A stretch of DNA of 64,000 nt from Hydrogenoanaerobacterium sp032017025 (GCF_032017025.1 NZ_DALZQO010000006.1:1-64000), one strand, 5' to 3'; counted from the stretch's first letter, positions 1 through 8,111 are shown. The notes: generated from the sequence alone by a model not told the origin. A program made the numbers and translations.

Positions 1-37
1 CGCTTTTGCTCGGAGGGTATCTTTTTTTTATTCTACC

Positions 38-78
38 AATCATCGATTTGCAATATAGGTTGCGCTCGATGATTTTTT
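38..78 (+). terminator. Possible terminator of an upstream gene
   Basis: A 9-bp stem (AATCATCGA pairing with TCGATGATT) encloses a smaller GCAA/TTGC stem and runs into a six-T tract at 73-78. It would end a transcript entering from the left edge. No coding region is visible before it. Confidence 0.4.
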
Positions 79-129
79 AGTATATATCTCAATATAAACA
101 CAACACATTTCTGATAATGGAGGTAGAAC

Positions 130-1410
130 ATGGTAGTATTACAAAACCAAAATGTTATTCCGATTATTTGCAGAACTCTCAGTTTGGTTGATGCCAGATT
201 GCTTGAGCATGGTGAACGCGTTGCTTATATGATTTATAAAATGATGCAGTTTGACGGTACTGCCACCAACCAAGAGATGCAGCGAGTTTGCTTTTTAGGG
301 CTTATGCATGATATAGGCGCCTACAAAACCGAAGAGATTGACAACATTGTAAAGTTTGAGACGCACAATATTTGGGAGCATTCAGTATATGGCTACTTGT
401 TTTTAAAGCATTTTTCGTCGCTTTCCGATCTAGCAGATGCTATTTTGTATCATCACCTTGATTATGATAAATTCTCCGGAGTGGATTGTGCAAATAAAGA
501 TATTGCCATGGTGATTTCGCTTACGGACAGGCTGGATATCTATTTACGGGAAAATAAGTTTCGCTTGGATGATAAAATGTATGATTTATTTTCCGAAAGC
601 AAATTTAGCCCCGATCTGCTCGACCTGTTTATTTGCGCAAACAATCAATATGATATTGTCGGGCATCTAGCCGATGGCAGCTATCTTGAGGAATTGACCT
701 CCTATATGGCAAATTATCCGTTTACGCCCGAAGAGGTCGACCAATACCTCAAGCTGCTTGTTTATGTCATTGATTTCCGAAGTGAGACTACGGTTTCTCA
801 TACGATTATGACGGTTAGCATCAGCGTCGAAATAGCCAAACTGCTTCATCTGAATGAAACGCAGAAAAAAGCGGTGTATTACGGCGCCTTGCTGCATGAT
901 TTGGGAAAGATATCAACACCGCTCGCAATTCTTGAAAACCCCGGGAAGCTTACCTACGAAGAGATGCGGATTATGAAGCACCATGTAGTGGTGACTGAAG
1001 AGCTTCTTACCGATTACATTGACAGCGAGGTTTGCAAAATAGCTGTGCGTCACCATGAAAAGCTGGATGGCTCAGGTTACCCGCATAAACTTATAGCCGG
1101 ACAGCTTTCGCCCAGTGAGCGTGCGGTTGCAATTGCAGATATTATGAGCGCCCTTTGTGGCAAACGCAGCTATAAGGATAGCTTCAGTAAAGAAAAAACC
1201 ATCGGAATTCTTACTAAAATGGCGGAGCAAAATAAGATTTGCAGCGAAATAGTAGGAATGGTTGTAACACATTACGATGAAGTGCTTGGCAACGCCACGC
1301 AAAACTGCAGCCAGGTACTGGAAGTGTACGAAAATTTAAAAACCTCCTTCTATGAAATTTGCAGCAATATATCGGAATATGAAAAACAAGAGGAATTTGC
1401 AACAGTTTAA
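130..1410 (+). CDS. HD-GYP domain protein with two HD domains
   Basis: This 426-residue protein has no signal peptide or membrane segment, so it is probably cytosolic. It holds two HD-type metal-dependent phosphohydrolase folds. The first has an HD pair at residues 60-61 and extra histidines near 109. The second has HD at 256-257 and HHEKLDGSGYP at 308-318, the signature of HD-GYP enzymes that hydrolyse cyclic di-GMP or related dinucleotides. There is no receiver or sensor domain, so what controls it is not visible. GGAGGT at 119-124 sits well before the ATG. It is monocistronic with pyrE reading from its own promoter. Family assignment is secure; cyclic di-GMP as substrate is inferred from the family, and a paired-HD regulatory role without catalysis in domain 1 is possible. 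Confidence 0.85.
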   Translation: MVVLQNQNVIPIICRTLSLVDARLLEHGERVAYMIYKMMQFDGTATNQEMQRVCFLGLMHDIGAYKTEEIDNIVKFETHNIWEHSVYGYLFLKHFSSLSDLADAILYHHLDYDKFSGVDCANKDIAMVISLTDRLDIYLRENKFRLDDKMYDLFSESKFSPDLLDLFICANNQYDIVGHLADGSYLEELTSYMANYPFTPEEVDQYLKLLVYVIDFRSETTVSHTIMTVSISVEIAKLLHLNETQKKAVYYGALLHDLGKISTPLAILENPGKLTYEEMRIMKHHVVVTEELLTDYIDSEVCKIAVRHHEKLDGSGYPHKLIAGQLSPSERAVAIADIMSALCGKRSYKDSFSKEKTIGILTKMAEQNKICSEIVGMVVTHYDEVLGNATQNCSQVLEVYENLKTSFYEICSNISEYEKQEEFATV

Positions 1411-1421
1411 GTCGCGGATTC

Positions 1422-1450
1422 TTGTATCTGATCAAATTTTATGTTATAAT
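1422..1450 (+). promoter_or_regulatory. Promoter P1 of pyrE
   Basis: TTGTAT at 1422-1427 and TATAAT at 1445-1450 are separated by 17 nt, a good vegetative sigma-A promoter. It would give pyrE a leader of about 160 nt that includes the structured element at 1495-1568. Confidence 0.65.
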
Positions 1451-1494
1451 AAAACGAATATTTAACCTTTGGCAAATATGTTTTATCACATCGG

Positions 1495-1568
1495 AAACGG
1501 TCTTTGCGTGCTTTAGCACGCAAACTTGCGCCATGCGCAAGTGCAAAACTGTGTTTTAAGACCGGTTT
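1495..1568 (+). promoter_or_regulatory. Multi-branched structured leader before pyrE
   Basis: Two adjacent perfect hairpins lie here: TTTGCGTGC/GCACGCAAA at 1503-1524 with a 4-nt loop, and CTTGCGC/GCGCAAG at 1525-1541 with a 3-nt loop. An outer stem, AAACGGTCTT at 1495-1504 against AAGACCGGTTT at 1558-1568 with one bulged base, closes around both. It has no T tract and does not match the PyrR-binding attenuator pattern I know. It may be an RNA leader element or a DNA repeat. Confidence 0.45.
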
Positions 1569-1569
1569 A

Positions 1570-1578
1570 TGATATAAT
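1570..1578 (+). promoter_or_regulatory. Second pyrE promoter, extended -10
   Basis: TGATATAAT is an extended -10 box (TG-n-TATAAT) directly after the structured element. It would start a short transcript about 35 nt before pyrE that lacks the structured leader. No good -35 is visible. Confidence 0.45.
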
Positions 1579-1619
1579 TATTACAAATTATTCACACTAT
1601 CACGAAATGAGGACAACCC

Positions 1620-2282
1620 ATGTTAACAGCAATCAAGAGAGAATTTATAGAATTTATGATGAGCGCAGATGTACTGCGTTTTGGCGAGTTTAAAACAAAA
1701 AGCGGCAGGTTGTCACCTTATTTTGTCAACACCGGCAACTACCGTACCGGTGCACAGATTTCTACATTGGGTAAGTTCTATGCTCAGTGCATTAAAGATA
1801 CCTGCGGTGACCGCTTTGATGCTATGTTTGGCCCCGCTTACAAGGGTATTCCGCTTGCAACTTCTGCGGCGGGTGCTTTGGCGCGCGACTTCGGTATTGA
1901 CAAGCCCTTCTTCTTTAACCGAAAAGAGGCAAAAGACCATGGTGAGGGTGGCAGTTTGGTTGGCTACAAGCCGCAAGATGGCGACCGCATCATTATCATT
2001 GAAGATGTGATTACTGCGGGTACCGCAGTGCGTGAGACCGTTCCTGTCCTGCTTTCGGCGGCTAAGGTAACGGTGAGCGACATGTTTATTTCGGTGAATC
2101 GCTGTGAGGTTGGCCAGAATGCCGAGAAAACCGCAGTGATGGAAGTTAAAGACGAGTTTGGCATTGATGTTCACTCCATTGTAAACGTACTGGATCTCTG
2201 CGAATACCTCAAAGAACAGGGCGGTTACGCTGATGTGCTTGCAGCTATGGAGAAATATATTAAACAATACTGCAAATTCTAA
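1620..2282 (+). CDS. pyrE: Orotate phosphoribosyltransferase
   Basis: PyrE joins orotate to PRPP to make orotidine monophosphate in pyrimidine synthesis. The 220-residue length fits the family. The PRPP-binding motif is visible as IIIIEDVITAGTAVRET in the middle of the protein, and the mobile catalytic loop reads FNRKEAKDHGEGG. The ATG at 1620 is preceded by GAGG at 1608-1611. No other pyr genes are adjacent, so pyrE is transcribed alone from the two promoters upstream; the rest of the pathway must be elsewhere apart from pyrH at the right end of the window. Confidence 0.95.
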   Translation: MLTAIKREFIEFMMSADVLRFGEFKTKSGRLSPYFVNTGNYRTGAQISTLGKFYAQCIKDTCGDRFDAMFGPAYKGIPLATSAAGALARDFGIDKPFFFNRKEAKDHGEGGSLVGYKPQDGDRIIIIEDVITAGTAVRETVPVLLSAAKVTVSDMFISVNRCEVGQNAEKTAVMEVKDEFGIDVHSIVNVLDLCEYLKEQGGYADVLAAMEKYIKQYCKF

Positions 2283-2331
2283 AAATTAATGTTGTGCTAC
2301 AAAGCATTATCTTTTATTTTTAATCATAACT

Positions 2332-2340
2332 TGCTATAAT
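2332..2340 (+). promoter_or_regulatory. Extended -10 promoter for the zinc-ribbon gene
   Basis: TGCTATAAT is an extended -10 box 38 nt before the start codon at 2378. The -35 region is poor, as expected for an extended -10 promoter. Confidence 0.5.
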
Positions 2341-2377
2341 AGGTTTACCATAGAAAGATTCAGGAGGGTTACATAAA

Positions 2378-2839
2378 ATGATATGTTCAAAATGCGGGGC
2401 AAATTTACCGGATGATTCTGTTTTCTGTGCACAATGCGGAAATTCTTTAAACGGTGAGGCACAAGCGGGCAACACGCAGTCACCACCGGTATACGGCGAG
2501 TCTCAGCCTATTCCGCCGCAATACGCTTACGACACACCACAGCAGCAGGGGAGCTTTAATCCCATTAACGGTACAACCTATTTGATATTTGCAATTCTTG
2601 CAACGGTGCTGTGCTGCTTACCTTTTGGCATTCCTGCTATTATCTATGCAACAAAAATTGACAAGGCGCAGGCTATCGGTGATTTTCTGGGCGCACAGAG
2701 TGCTGCTAAAAAATCCAAGATGTGGTCCATTATCGCAGCCGTATCTTGCGTAGTAATTATCATTCTTTATATTGTCTTTATGGTTGTGGTTGGCTTTAGC
2801 ATAGCCGATAGCGGCATGATGTATAACTATAATTTCTAA
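2378..2839 (+). CDS. Zinc-ribbon membrane protein, CD225/dispanin-like
   Basis: The 153-residue protein starts with a zinc ribbon: two CxxC knuckles, CSKCG at 3-7 and CAQCG at 17-21. A proline/glutamine-rich linker to about residue 65 follows, then two hydrophobic segments (about 70-92 and 113-142) separated by a basic stretch with KIDKAQAIGDF. This layout, including the cysteine pair in the first membrane segment, matches bacterial CD225/dispanin-like proteins. Biochemical function is unknown. AGGAGGG precedes the ATG. The DUF2752 gene begins 5 nt downstream, and the two families often occur side by side, so they probably act together in the membrane. Confidence 0.75.
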   Translation: MICSKCGANLPDDSVFCAQCGNSLNGEAQAGNTQSPPVYGESQPIPPQYAYDTPQQQGSFNPINGTTYLIFAILATVLCCLPFGIPAIIYATKIDKAQAIGDFLGAQSAAKKSKMWSIIAAVSCVVIIILYIVFMVVVGFSIADSGMMYNYNF

Positions 2840-2844
2840 CTTTG

Positions 2845-3252
2845 ATGAAAAAGCGTCTCTTAATCGTCGGAACAATTTTAGCCTTGCTTCTGGCGGGTGC
2901 GATGTGGCTTTATTTCAGCAATCCTCGGGGGGCGGGCATTCCATGCCCTGTGCGCACCCTTACAGGCTTTTACTGTGCGGGCTGCGGTGCATCGCGCGCA
3001 CTGCGCAGCGTGCTGCATCTCCAATTCTATCGGGCGTTTCGCTTTAACCCTGCTTTGATAATACTGCTGCCGTTTATTGTCTTGTATATTGCGGCGCGCA
3101 TGGTTGATTATGTTAAAACAGGGCAGAACAACATTGACCGCCGGCTGTCATTCCGTGTGCTCTGGTGGGTTTTAATGTTGCTGTTGGTGTATAGCGTGGT
3201 GCGAAATATTCCGGTTTACCCGTTTACACTGCTTGTTCCGACAATTGTATAA
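2845..3252 (+). CDS. DUF2752 membrane protein
   Basis: A 135-residue protein with an N-terminal membrane segment, then the DUF2752 signature: a CPVRTLTGFYCAGCGASRA motif with three conserved cysteines followed by a RAFRFNPAL region and two further hydrophobic segments. Function is unknown in the family. The start chosen is ATG 2845; a TTG directly before it at 2842 is in frame. It lies 5 nt after the CD225-like gene with no promoter between, so the two are co-transcribed. A strong terminator follows. Confidence 0.75.
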   Translation: MKKRLLIVGTILALLLAGAMWLYFSNPRGAGIPCPVRTLTGFYCAGCGASRALRSVLHLQFYRAFRFNPALIILLPFIVLYIAARMVDYVKTGQNNIDRRLSFRVLWWVLMLLLVYSVVRNIPVYPFTLLVPTIV

Positions 3253-3257
3253 CCTAT

Positions 3258-3293
3258 AAAAAGCTTCCGATACTATATCGGAAGCTTTTTTTG
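3258..3293 (+). terminator. Rho-independent terminator
   Basis: AAAAGCTTCCGATA pairs with TATCGGAAGCTTTT around a very short loop, followed by a T run. It ends the pair at 2378-3252. Confidence 0.85.
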
Positions 3294-3383
3294 CGTGGCA
3301 GTATGCAAACCACCAGAAATAGTATTGATCATTTGTGAAAATGTAGTAGGCTAAAGACAAAACAATGGAATGGAGCTATGCAT

Positions 3384-4328
3384 ATGAAAATAAATACAAG
3401 CAAAGTGGTGATTATAGGCGCAGGGTTGGTAGGCTCATCCACCGCATTCAGCTTGATTACACAAGGTGTTTGTGACGAAGTAATGCTTATCGACATCAAC
3501 AAAGAGCGCGCCTATGGAGAAATGATGGATTTGCAGCATGGTATCAATTACCTCAACCGCAACGTCAAGGTTTCGGTGGGGGATTATAAATCCTGCGGTG
3601 ATGCGGACATCATTGTCATTACGGCAGGCGCACCGCCAAAGGCAGGGCAAACCAGGCTCGATACGCTGGAAGCAACGAAAACGATTATCCGGTCAATCGT
3701 TGCGTCAATTATGGAAAGCGGTTTCGCGGGCCATTTTATCGTCGTTTCCAATCCGGTTGACATCATCGCACAGTATGTGTACCAGCTGTCGGGCTTGCCC
3801 AAAAATCAGGTCATCGGGTCAGGTACCTCCCTTGATTCTGCCCGCTTGAAAACGTTTATCGGTGAGCTGATCCATGTCGACCCCAGAAGTGTGCACGCCT
3901 ATACGATGGGGGAGCATGGCGACAGCCAAATGGTGCCATGGTCACATGTTACCGTTGGCGGCAAGGCATTTTCTCAAATACTTGCAGACAACAAGGAACG
4001 CTTTACCGGCGTTGACCTAGACCGGCTGGTAAAAGAGACCGTTAAAGCGGGGTGGGAGATACTGGAGCGCAAAGGCACCACGTACTACGGCATTGCAACT
4101 GCAGTGTCGGGGATCATCAAGGCAATCCTGTACGATGAGAATCGTGTAATCCCTGTTTCCACGCTGCTGGATGGCGAATTTGGCGAATACAACGTCTTTT
4201 GCGGTGTACCTGCCATACTCAACCGTACCGGCGTAAAAGAGATTGTACAGCTGCATTTGACCGATGAAGAGCTTATCAAGCTCAGGCACTCCATATCCGT
4301 GGTGAGAAGCTATGTAGAGTCGCTGTAA
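3384..4328 (+). CDS. ldh: L-lactate dehydrogenase family enzyme
   Basis: A 314-residue NAD-dependent 2-hydroxyacid (lactate/malate family) dehydrogenase that would reduce pyruvate to L-lactate and recycle NADH in fermentation. Visible features: Rossmann glycine motif IIGAGLVGSS at 10-19, substrate-loop arginine R91, substrate-binding R153 in GTSLDSARL, and catalytic H178 in GEHGDSQ. The position that sets lactate versus malate preference (Gln102 in classical LDH, Arg in malate dehydrogenase) is proline here (P85), so the exact substrate is less certain. GGAG at 3372-3375 is only 2 nt from ATG 3378 but 8 nt from ATG 3384, so 3384 is preferred. It is monocistronic. Confidence 0.85.
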   Translation: MKINTSKVVIIGAGLVGSSTAFSLITQGVCDEVMLIDINKERAYGEMMDLQHGINYLNRNVKVSVGDYKSCGDADIIVITAGAPPKAGQTRLDTLEATKTIIRSIVASIMESGFAGHFIVVSNPVDIIAQYVYQLSGLPKNQVIGSGTSLDSARLKTFIGELIHVDPRSVHAYTMGEHGDSQMVPWSHVTVGGKAFSQILADNKERFTGVDLDRLVKETVKAGWEILERKGTTYYGIATAVSGIIKAILYDENRVIPVSTLLDGEFGEYNVFCGVPAILNRTGVKEIVQLHLTDEELIKLRHSISVVRSYVESL

Positions 4329-4368
4329 AACAAAGAAAAGACGGCATTTGCCGTCTTTTCTTTGTTTT
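4327..4368. terminator. Bidirectional terminator between ldh and the ACT gene
   Basis: A long near-perfect hairpin (AACAAAGAAAAGACGGCA with its complement, loop TTT) has A-rich and T-rich flanks. It serves the two convergent genes, and its edge overlaps the stop codon of the minus-strand gene. Confidence 0.85.
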
Positions 4369-4843
4369 ATCTTTGGGCTTTTACGCCAAATTCTGTTTCC
4401 AGTAGCTCAATGGTTTGTTCAAGGTTGTATGCGGTCAGCAGCAGCGAGATATCTACTTCCGAGGTGGTAATCATCAGTACATGTGCGTCTGCGCCTGCTA
4501 CAGTGGAAATTGCCTTTGCAGCAACGCCCTCCATATTGCGCATCTCCTCGCCAAACAGCTGAACCTTGCTGTTGCTGCTGCTTACAAGTGGTTTGATATC
4601 GGGATATTGCGCCTTATACTTGTTGGTGAGTGCCAGCACCTTGATCAAATCTTCACCTGCAACGGTAAACGAAACACTTACCAAGTCACCTGTAGGGGCA
4701 GATTGTGAAATCATATCAATGTTAATACCCTGTTTGGCAAAGTCGGTAAATACTGCGGAAATAAACTTTAAATCTGCACCAATCTTATTAAAAGTTACCA
4801 GTGCGATATCGTCGCACACGGAAAGCTTGCTAACACCGTTCAT
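4367..4843 (-). CDS. Free-standing ACT-domain protein, aspartokinase regulatory-like
   Basis: A 158-residue protein made only of two ACT-type folds. The N-terminal half (CDDIALVTFNKIGADL...) and the C-terminal half (ISTVAGADAHVLMITTSEVDIS) resemble the paired ACT domains at the end of lysine-sensitive aspartokinases, but the amino-acid kinase domain is absent. It is the last gene of the asd-dapA-dapB operon, 18 nt after dapB, and has a good GGAGGG ribosome-binding site. It may bind lysine or threonine and regulate aspartokinase or another Dap enzyme, as free beta subunits of Bacillus aspartokinase do. That role is inferred from sequence and position; no ligand can be assigned. Confidence 0.75.
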   Translation of the reverse strand: MNGVSKLSVCDDIALVTFNKIGADLKFISAVFTDFAKQGINIDMISQSAPTGDLVSVSFTVAGEDLIKVLALTNKYKAQYPDIKPLVSSSNSKVQLFGEEMRNMEGVAAKAISTVAGADAHVLMITTSEVDISLLLTAYNLEQTIELLETEFGVKAQR

Positions 4844-4861
4844 GACTTAACACCCTCCTGT

Positions 4862-5632
4862 TTATTCGGCTGGGTTTTGCATACCCACTAAATCACCCAT
4901 ATCGTACAGTCCGGCGGGCTTGCCTGCAAGGTATACTGCCGCATTGACAGCGCCTGTAGCAAAAATTTCTTTGGACATTGCAGTGTGCGAAAGCGTTATA
5001 ATTTCATCTTTACCCGCAAAAATTACATCGTGCTCGCCAACAATAGTGCCGCCGCGAATGGAGTGCATGCCAATTTCACTTTTACTGCGCTTTTCACGTT
5101 TGCTGTGGCGGTCGTATTTGTACTCGTAGCAATCACTTTGCGCATGGTTGATTGCATCCGCCAGCATAATTGCGGTACCGCTTGGTGCATCCACCTTTTG
5201 GTCGTGGTGTTTTTCTACAATCTCAATGTCAAAATCGTGCCCCAGCACGGTGGCAGCTTTTCGGGCAAGCTCGAGCAGCAGGTTTACACCTAACGACATA
5301 TTAAACGAAGAAAATACCGGCACCAGTTCGCTGGTTTTGCGCATCAGTGCAATCTGTTCGTTCGAAATTCCGGTGGTTGCCACCACAATAGGGGTGGAGG
5401 TGTGCGCCGCATACTCCAGTATGGGGTTGAGCAATGATGGGTGTGAAAAGTCTATGATGCAGTCCGCCTTGATTGTGCACTGTGCAGGAACTGCAAAAAT
5501 AGGGAAGTCATCATAGGTTTTAGTGTTTCTATCAATACCCGCTACGATTTCACAGTCACTTTTCTCTTTTACAAACGATGCAATGACATGCCCCATCTTT
5601 CCGTTTGCGCCCGAGAGTATAATTTTTTTCAT
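4862..5632 (-). CDS. dapB: 4-hydroxy-tetrahydrodipicolinate reductase
   Basis: DapB reduces the DapA product to tetrahydrodipicolinate in lysine and diaminopimelate synthesis. The protein is 256 residues, the normal size. It begins with a nucleotide-binding motif ILSGANGKMGHVI and carries the catalytic EKHHDQKVDAPSGTA region with paired histidines and the DAPSGT substrate loop. The start is taken at 5632, where an AGG lies 9 nt upstream; an in-frame ATG at 5641 overlaps that ribosome-binding site. It sits 24 nt after dapA. Dihydrodipicolinate, its substrate, is also the precursor of spore dipicolinate made by DpaAB at 37.1-38.6 kb. Confidence 0.93.
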   Translation of the reverse strand: MKKIILSGANGKMGHVIASFVKEKSDCEIVAGIDRNTKTYDDFPIFAVPAQCTIKADCIIDFSHPSLLNPILEYAAHTSTPIVVATTGISNEQIALMRKTSELVPVFSSFNMSLGVNLLLELARKAATVLGHDFDIEIVEKHHDQKVDAPSGTAIMLADAINHAQSDCYEYKYDRHSKREKRSKSEIGMHSIRGGTIVGEHDVIFAGKDEIITLSHTAMSKEIFATGAVNAAVYLAGKPAGLYDMGDLVGMQNPAE

Positions 5633-5656
5633 ATTACACATCCTAGCGTATCATAA

Positions 5657-6547
5657 TTAGTTCAAAAGCCCGGCACCCTTGAGTTCCGCCACAAGGTGTG
5701 CCTTTGCGCTTTCACTCATCTCAACCAGCGGTAGCCTGCAGGGCCCTGCAGCCCAACCGAGAAGGTTCATAGCCTCTTTCACAGGAATAGGGTTTACATC
5801 AATAAACAAGGCATTCATGAGCGACAGGAGCTTTAATTGAAGCTTTGTGCTCTCTGCAACCTTGCCGTCAAAAAACAGCTGGCAGATTTCGTGGGTCTGC
5901 TGCGGCATAATGTTCGAGAAAACCGAAATAACGCCTTTGCCGCCCAAAGCAAGAATTGGAACAATCTGGTCGTCGTTGCCCGAGTAAATATCAAGGTTGT
6001 CACCGCATTCTGCTGCAACCTGTGCAATTTTGCTGATGTTACCGCTTGCTTCTTTGGTCGCTACAATATTGGGGTGTTTTGCCAGCTCTACATAGCTTGC
6101 CGGGGTGATATCCATACCCGTTCTGCTGGGTACATTGTAAAGGACGATCGGTAAATCGGTTGCATCTGCCAGCGTGTTGAAGTGGCGGATAAGACCCAGT
6201 TGTGAGGTTTTGTTATAATAAGGGGTGACATGCAGCAGCGCATCAGCCTTAACAGCGGCAGATTCCTTCGAAAGCCACAGCGCGTAGGCGGTATCGTTGC
6301 TGCCCGCACCTGCAATAACGGGAACTCTGCCCGCAACCTGCTTCACCGCGAATTCGATCGCTTTTACATGCTCTTCGTCAGTCATGGTAGAACTCTCGCC
6401 CGTGGTACCACAGATGATGATGGAATCGGTGTGGTTTGCCAGTTGAAACTCAATGATGCGCCCAAGCTCATCGTAGTTGATCGAACCGTCTGCAAACATT
6501 GGGGTAATAACAGCAACACCCGCACCGGTGAATATTGTTTTTTTCAT
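5657..6547 (-). CDS. dapA: 4-hydroxy-tetrahydrodipicolinate synthase
   Basis: DapA condenses pyruvate with aspartate semialdehyde. The 296-residue TIM-barrel protein shows the GTTGESSTMTDEEH signature, the catalytic tyrosine in LYNVPSRTG and the Schiff-base lysine in VATKEASGN. The start at 6547 has AAAGGAG 9 nt upstream; 15 further upstream in-frame codons are probably untranslated. It follows asd after a 78-nt spacer and precedes dapB, all under the lysine riboswitch. Confidence 0.95.
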   Translation of the reverse strand: MKKTIFTGAGVAVITPMFADGSINYDELGRIIEFQLANHTDSIIICGTTGESSTMTDEEHVKAIEFAVKQVAGRVPVIAGAGSNDTAYALWLSKESAAVKADALLHVTPYYNKTSQLGLIRHFNTLADATDLPIVLYNVPSRTGMDITPASYVELAKHPNIVATKEASGNISKIAQVAAECGDNLDIYSGNDDQIVPILALGGKGVISVFSNIMPQQTHEICQLFFDGKVAESTKLQLKLLSLMNALFIDVNPIPVKEAMNLLGWAAGPCRLPLVEMSESAKAHLVAELKGAGLLN

Positions 6548-6625
6548 TCGCTCGTGCTCCTTTCGGCCGAATATAAAATCTTGCGCAGTCATGTCAATTT
6601 TGTACTCGGTAATGTGTCTATAAAG

Positions 6626-7710
6626 TTAATCCAGATAACCCTTGGCAGCTAAAAGCTCTGCCATCAGTACCGCGCCGCCCGCTGCGCCGCGAATGGTGTT
6701 GTGCGACAGGCATACAAATTTGTAATCATACTGGCTGTCTTCGCGTAGCCTACCAATAGAAATTGCCATACCGTTTTCCAACATCCGTTCTGTTTTCGCC
6801 TGAGGACGGTCGTTCTCTTCAAAATAGTTGAGGAACTGTTTGGGTGCAGAGGGCAGCTCGAGTTTTTGCGGCTCACCGCTGAACGCAGCCCAACGTGCCT
6901 TGATTTCATTGAGAGACGGCTTTTTCTCAAAGCTGACAAACACCGCCGCGGTATGCCCGTTGGCTACAGGAACACGCAGGCATTGTGTGGTGATAGCGGG
7001 GGAGGTGGCGGCAACAATTTCACCATTCGCAATACTGCCCCAAATCTTCAGTGGCTCCTGTTCACTCTTTTCCTCTTCACCGCCGATGTATGGAATCAGA
7101 TTATCCACCATCTCCGGCCAGGTTTCAAAGGTTTTGCCCGCGCCGCTGATTGCCTGATAGGTGCACGCGAGAACCTTGGTTACGCCGAAATCCATCAGTG
7201 GCGCCAAAGCGGGAACATAGCTCTGAATAGAACAGTTCGATTTCACCGCAATGAAACCGCGTTTGGTGCTAAGGCGTTTTCTTTGGCTCTCGATGATTTC
7301 CGTATGGTCTGAGTTCATTTCGGGAATAATCATCGGTACGTCCTTTGTCCAGCGGTGAGCGGAGTTATTTGAAATAACCGGGCACTCTGCTTTTGCATAA
7401 GCTTCTTCCAGTGCTTTAATCTCATCTTTTTTCATATCAACTGCACAGAATACAAAATCAACCTTTGATGCAATCTCTGCAGCGTTGGCGGCGTCCTGCA
7501 CCACCATTTTTTTAATATTCTCGGGGATTGGGGTATCCATTGCCCAGCGGCTGCCAACAGCCTCTTCATAGGTTTTGCCCGCGGAACGCGCGCTTGCTGC
7601 AAGCAGGGTCNNNNNNNNNNCTTAAACCAGGGGTGCTTCTCAAGCAGACTGATAAACCGCTGTCCAACCATACCGGTAGCCCCTACAACACCAACATGAA
7701 ACTCTTTCAT
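6626..7710 (-). CDS. asd: Aspartate-semialdehyde dehydrogenase, interrupted by assembly gap
   Basis: Asd reduces aspartyl phosphate to aspartate semialdehyde. The first 30 codons (7710-7621) encode a start and GVVGATGMVGQRFIS, the NADP-binding loop. Then come ten Ns, and the protein resumes in another frame at 7609 with TLLAASARSAGKTYEEA and runs to the stop at 6626. Catalytic cysteine is in KSNCSIQ, and AISGAGKTFETWP follows. This is the archaeal/fungal-type Asd, and about 358 residues would be normal. The frame change is caused by the placeholder gap: related proteins suggest only about one residue is missing, so the gene is most likely intact. AAAGGAA lies 8 nt before the start. It is the first gene of the lysine-riboswitch operon. 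Confidence 0.9.
7611..7620. other. Assembly gap (10 Ns)
   Basis: Ten unknown bases inside asd. The reading frames on each side agree only if the true gap is 2 nt plus a multiple of 3, so the length of ten is a placeholder. Confidence 0.95.
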
Positions 7711-7800
7711 AACGAACATTCCTTTACATTAAAATAGTGGCGGGCGGAACCGCCTTTACAGTGGGTTTGCCATCTAAAAGAATAAATACCTGTATATAAA

Positions 7801-7825
7801 ACAAAAAACCGGTTGAAAACCGGTC
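7801..7825 (-). terminator. Terminator of the lysine riboswitch
   Basis: On the minus strand ACCGGTT pairs with AACCGGT around a TTC loop and is followed by six Us. It lies between the lysine aptamer and asd and is the natural expression platform for transcription attenuation. Confidence 0.8.
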
Positions 7826-7884
7826 ATCGTTGCAATATAATAGAACTATTGACTTTTTATCCGCAGAAGTTGCGGCAGCACGAG

Positions 7885-8060
7885 TCGATAGCTCTTCATC
7901 ACCTTGCAATGATGACAGTTACAGGCCTATTCAGCAAAGTAACCAGGTAAGCTTATTCCGTACTAAACTTCCTTCGGCGGTAACCCCTTTCGCCGATGAT
8001 GCAAACGATTTAATCGGAAATCATCTCATCGGCTACTCATGAAACACCGCACCTCTATCC
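7885..8060 (-). ncRNA. Lysine riboswitch (L box)
   Basis: Read on the minus strand, the 5' end carries GGATAGAGGTGCG, followed by AAAGGGG, CGCCGAAGG, ACTGTCATCATTG and GAGCTATC. These are the conserved blocks of the five-way lysine aptamer in the correct order, with GATAG and CTATC closing the P1 stem. Downstream is an intrinsic terminator at 7801-7825. High lysine should stop transcription of asd-dapA-dapB and the ACT gene. Confidence 0.93.
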
Positions 8061-8082
8061 AGATATTATTCTATTAAGAACT

Positions 8083-8111
8083 ATATTAGCATTTTAGCTA
8101 ATCTATGTCAA
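8083..8111 (-). promoter_or_regulatory. Promoter of the lysine-riboswitch operon
   Basis: On the minus strand a perfect TTGACA (8111-8106) and TAATAT (8088-8083) are 17 nt apart. Transcription would start about 15-20 nt before the aptamer. Confidence 0.8.
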
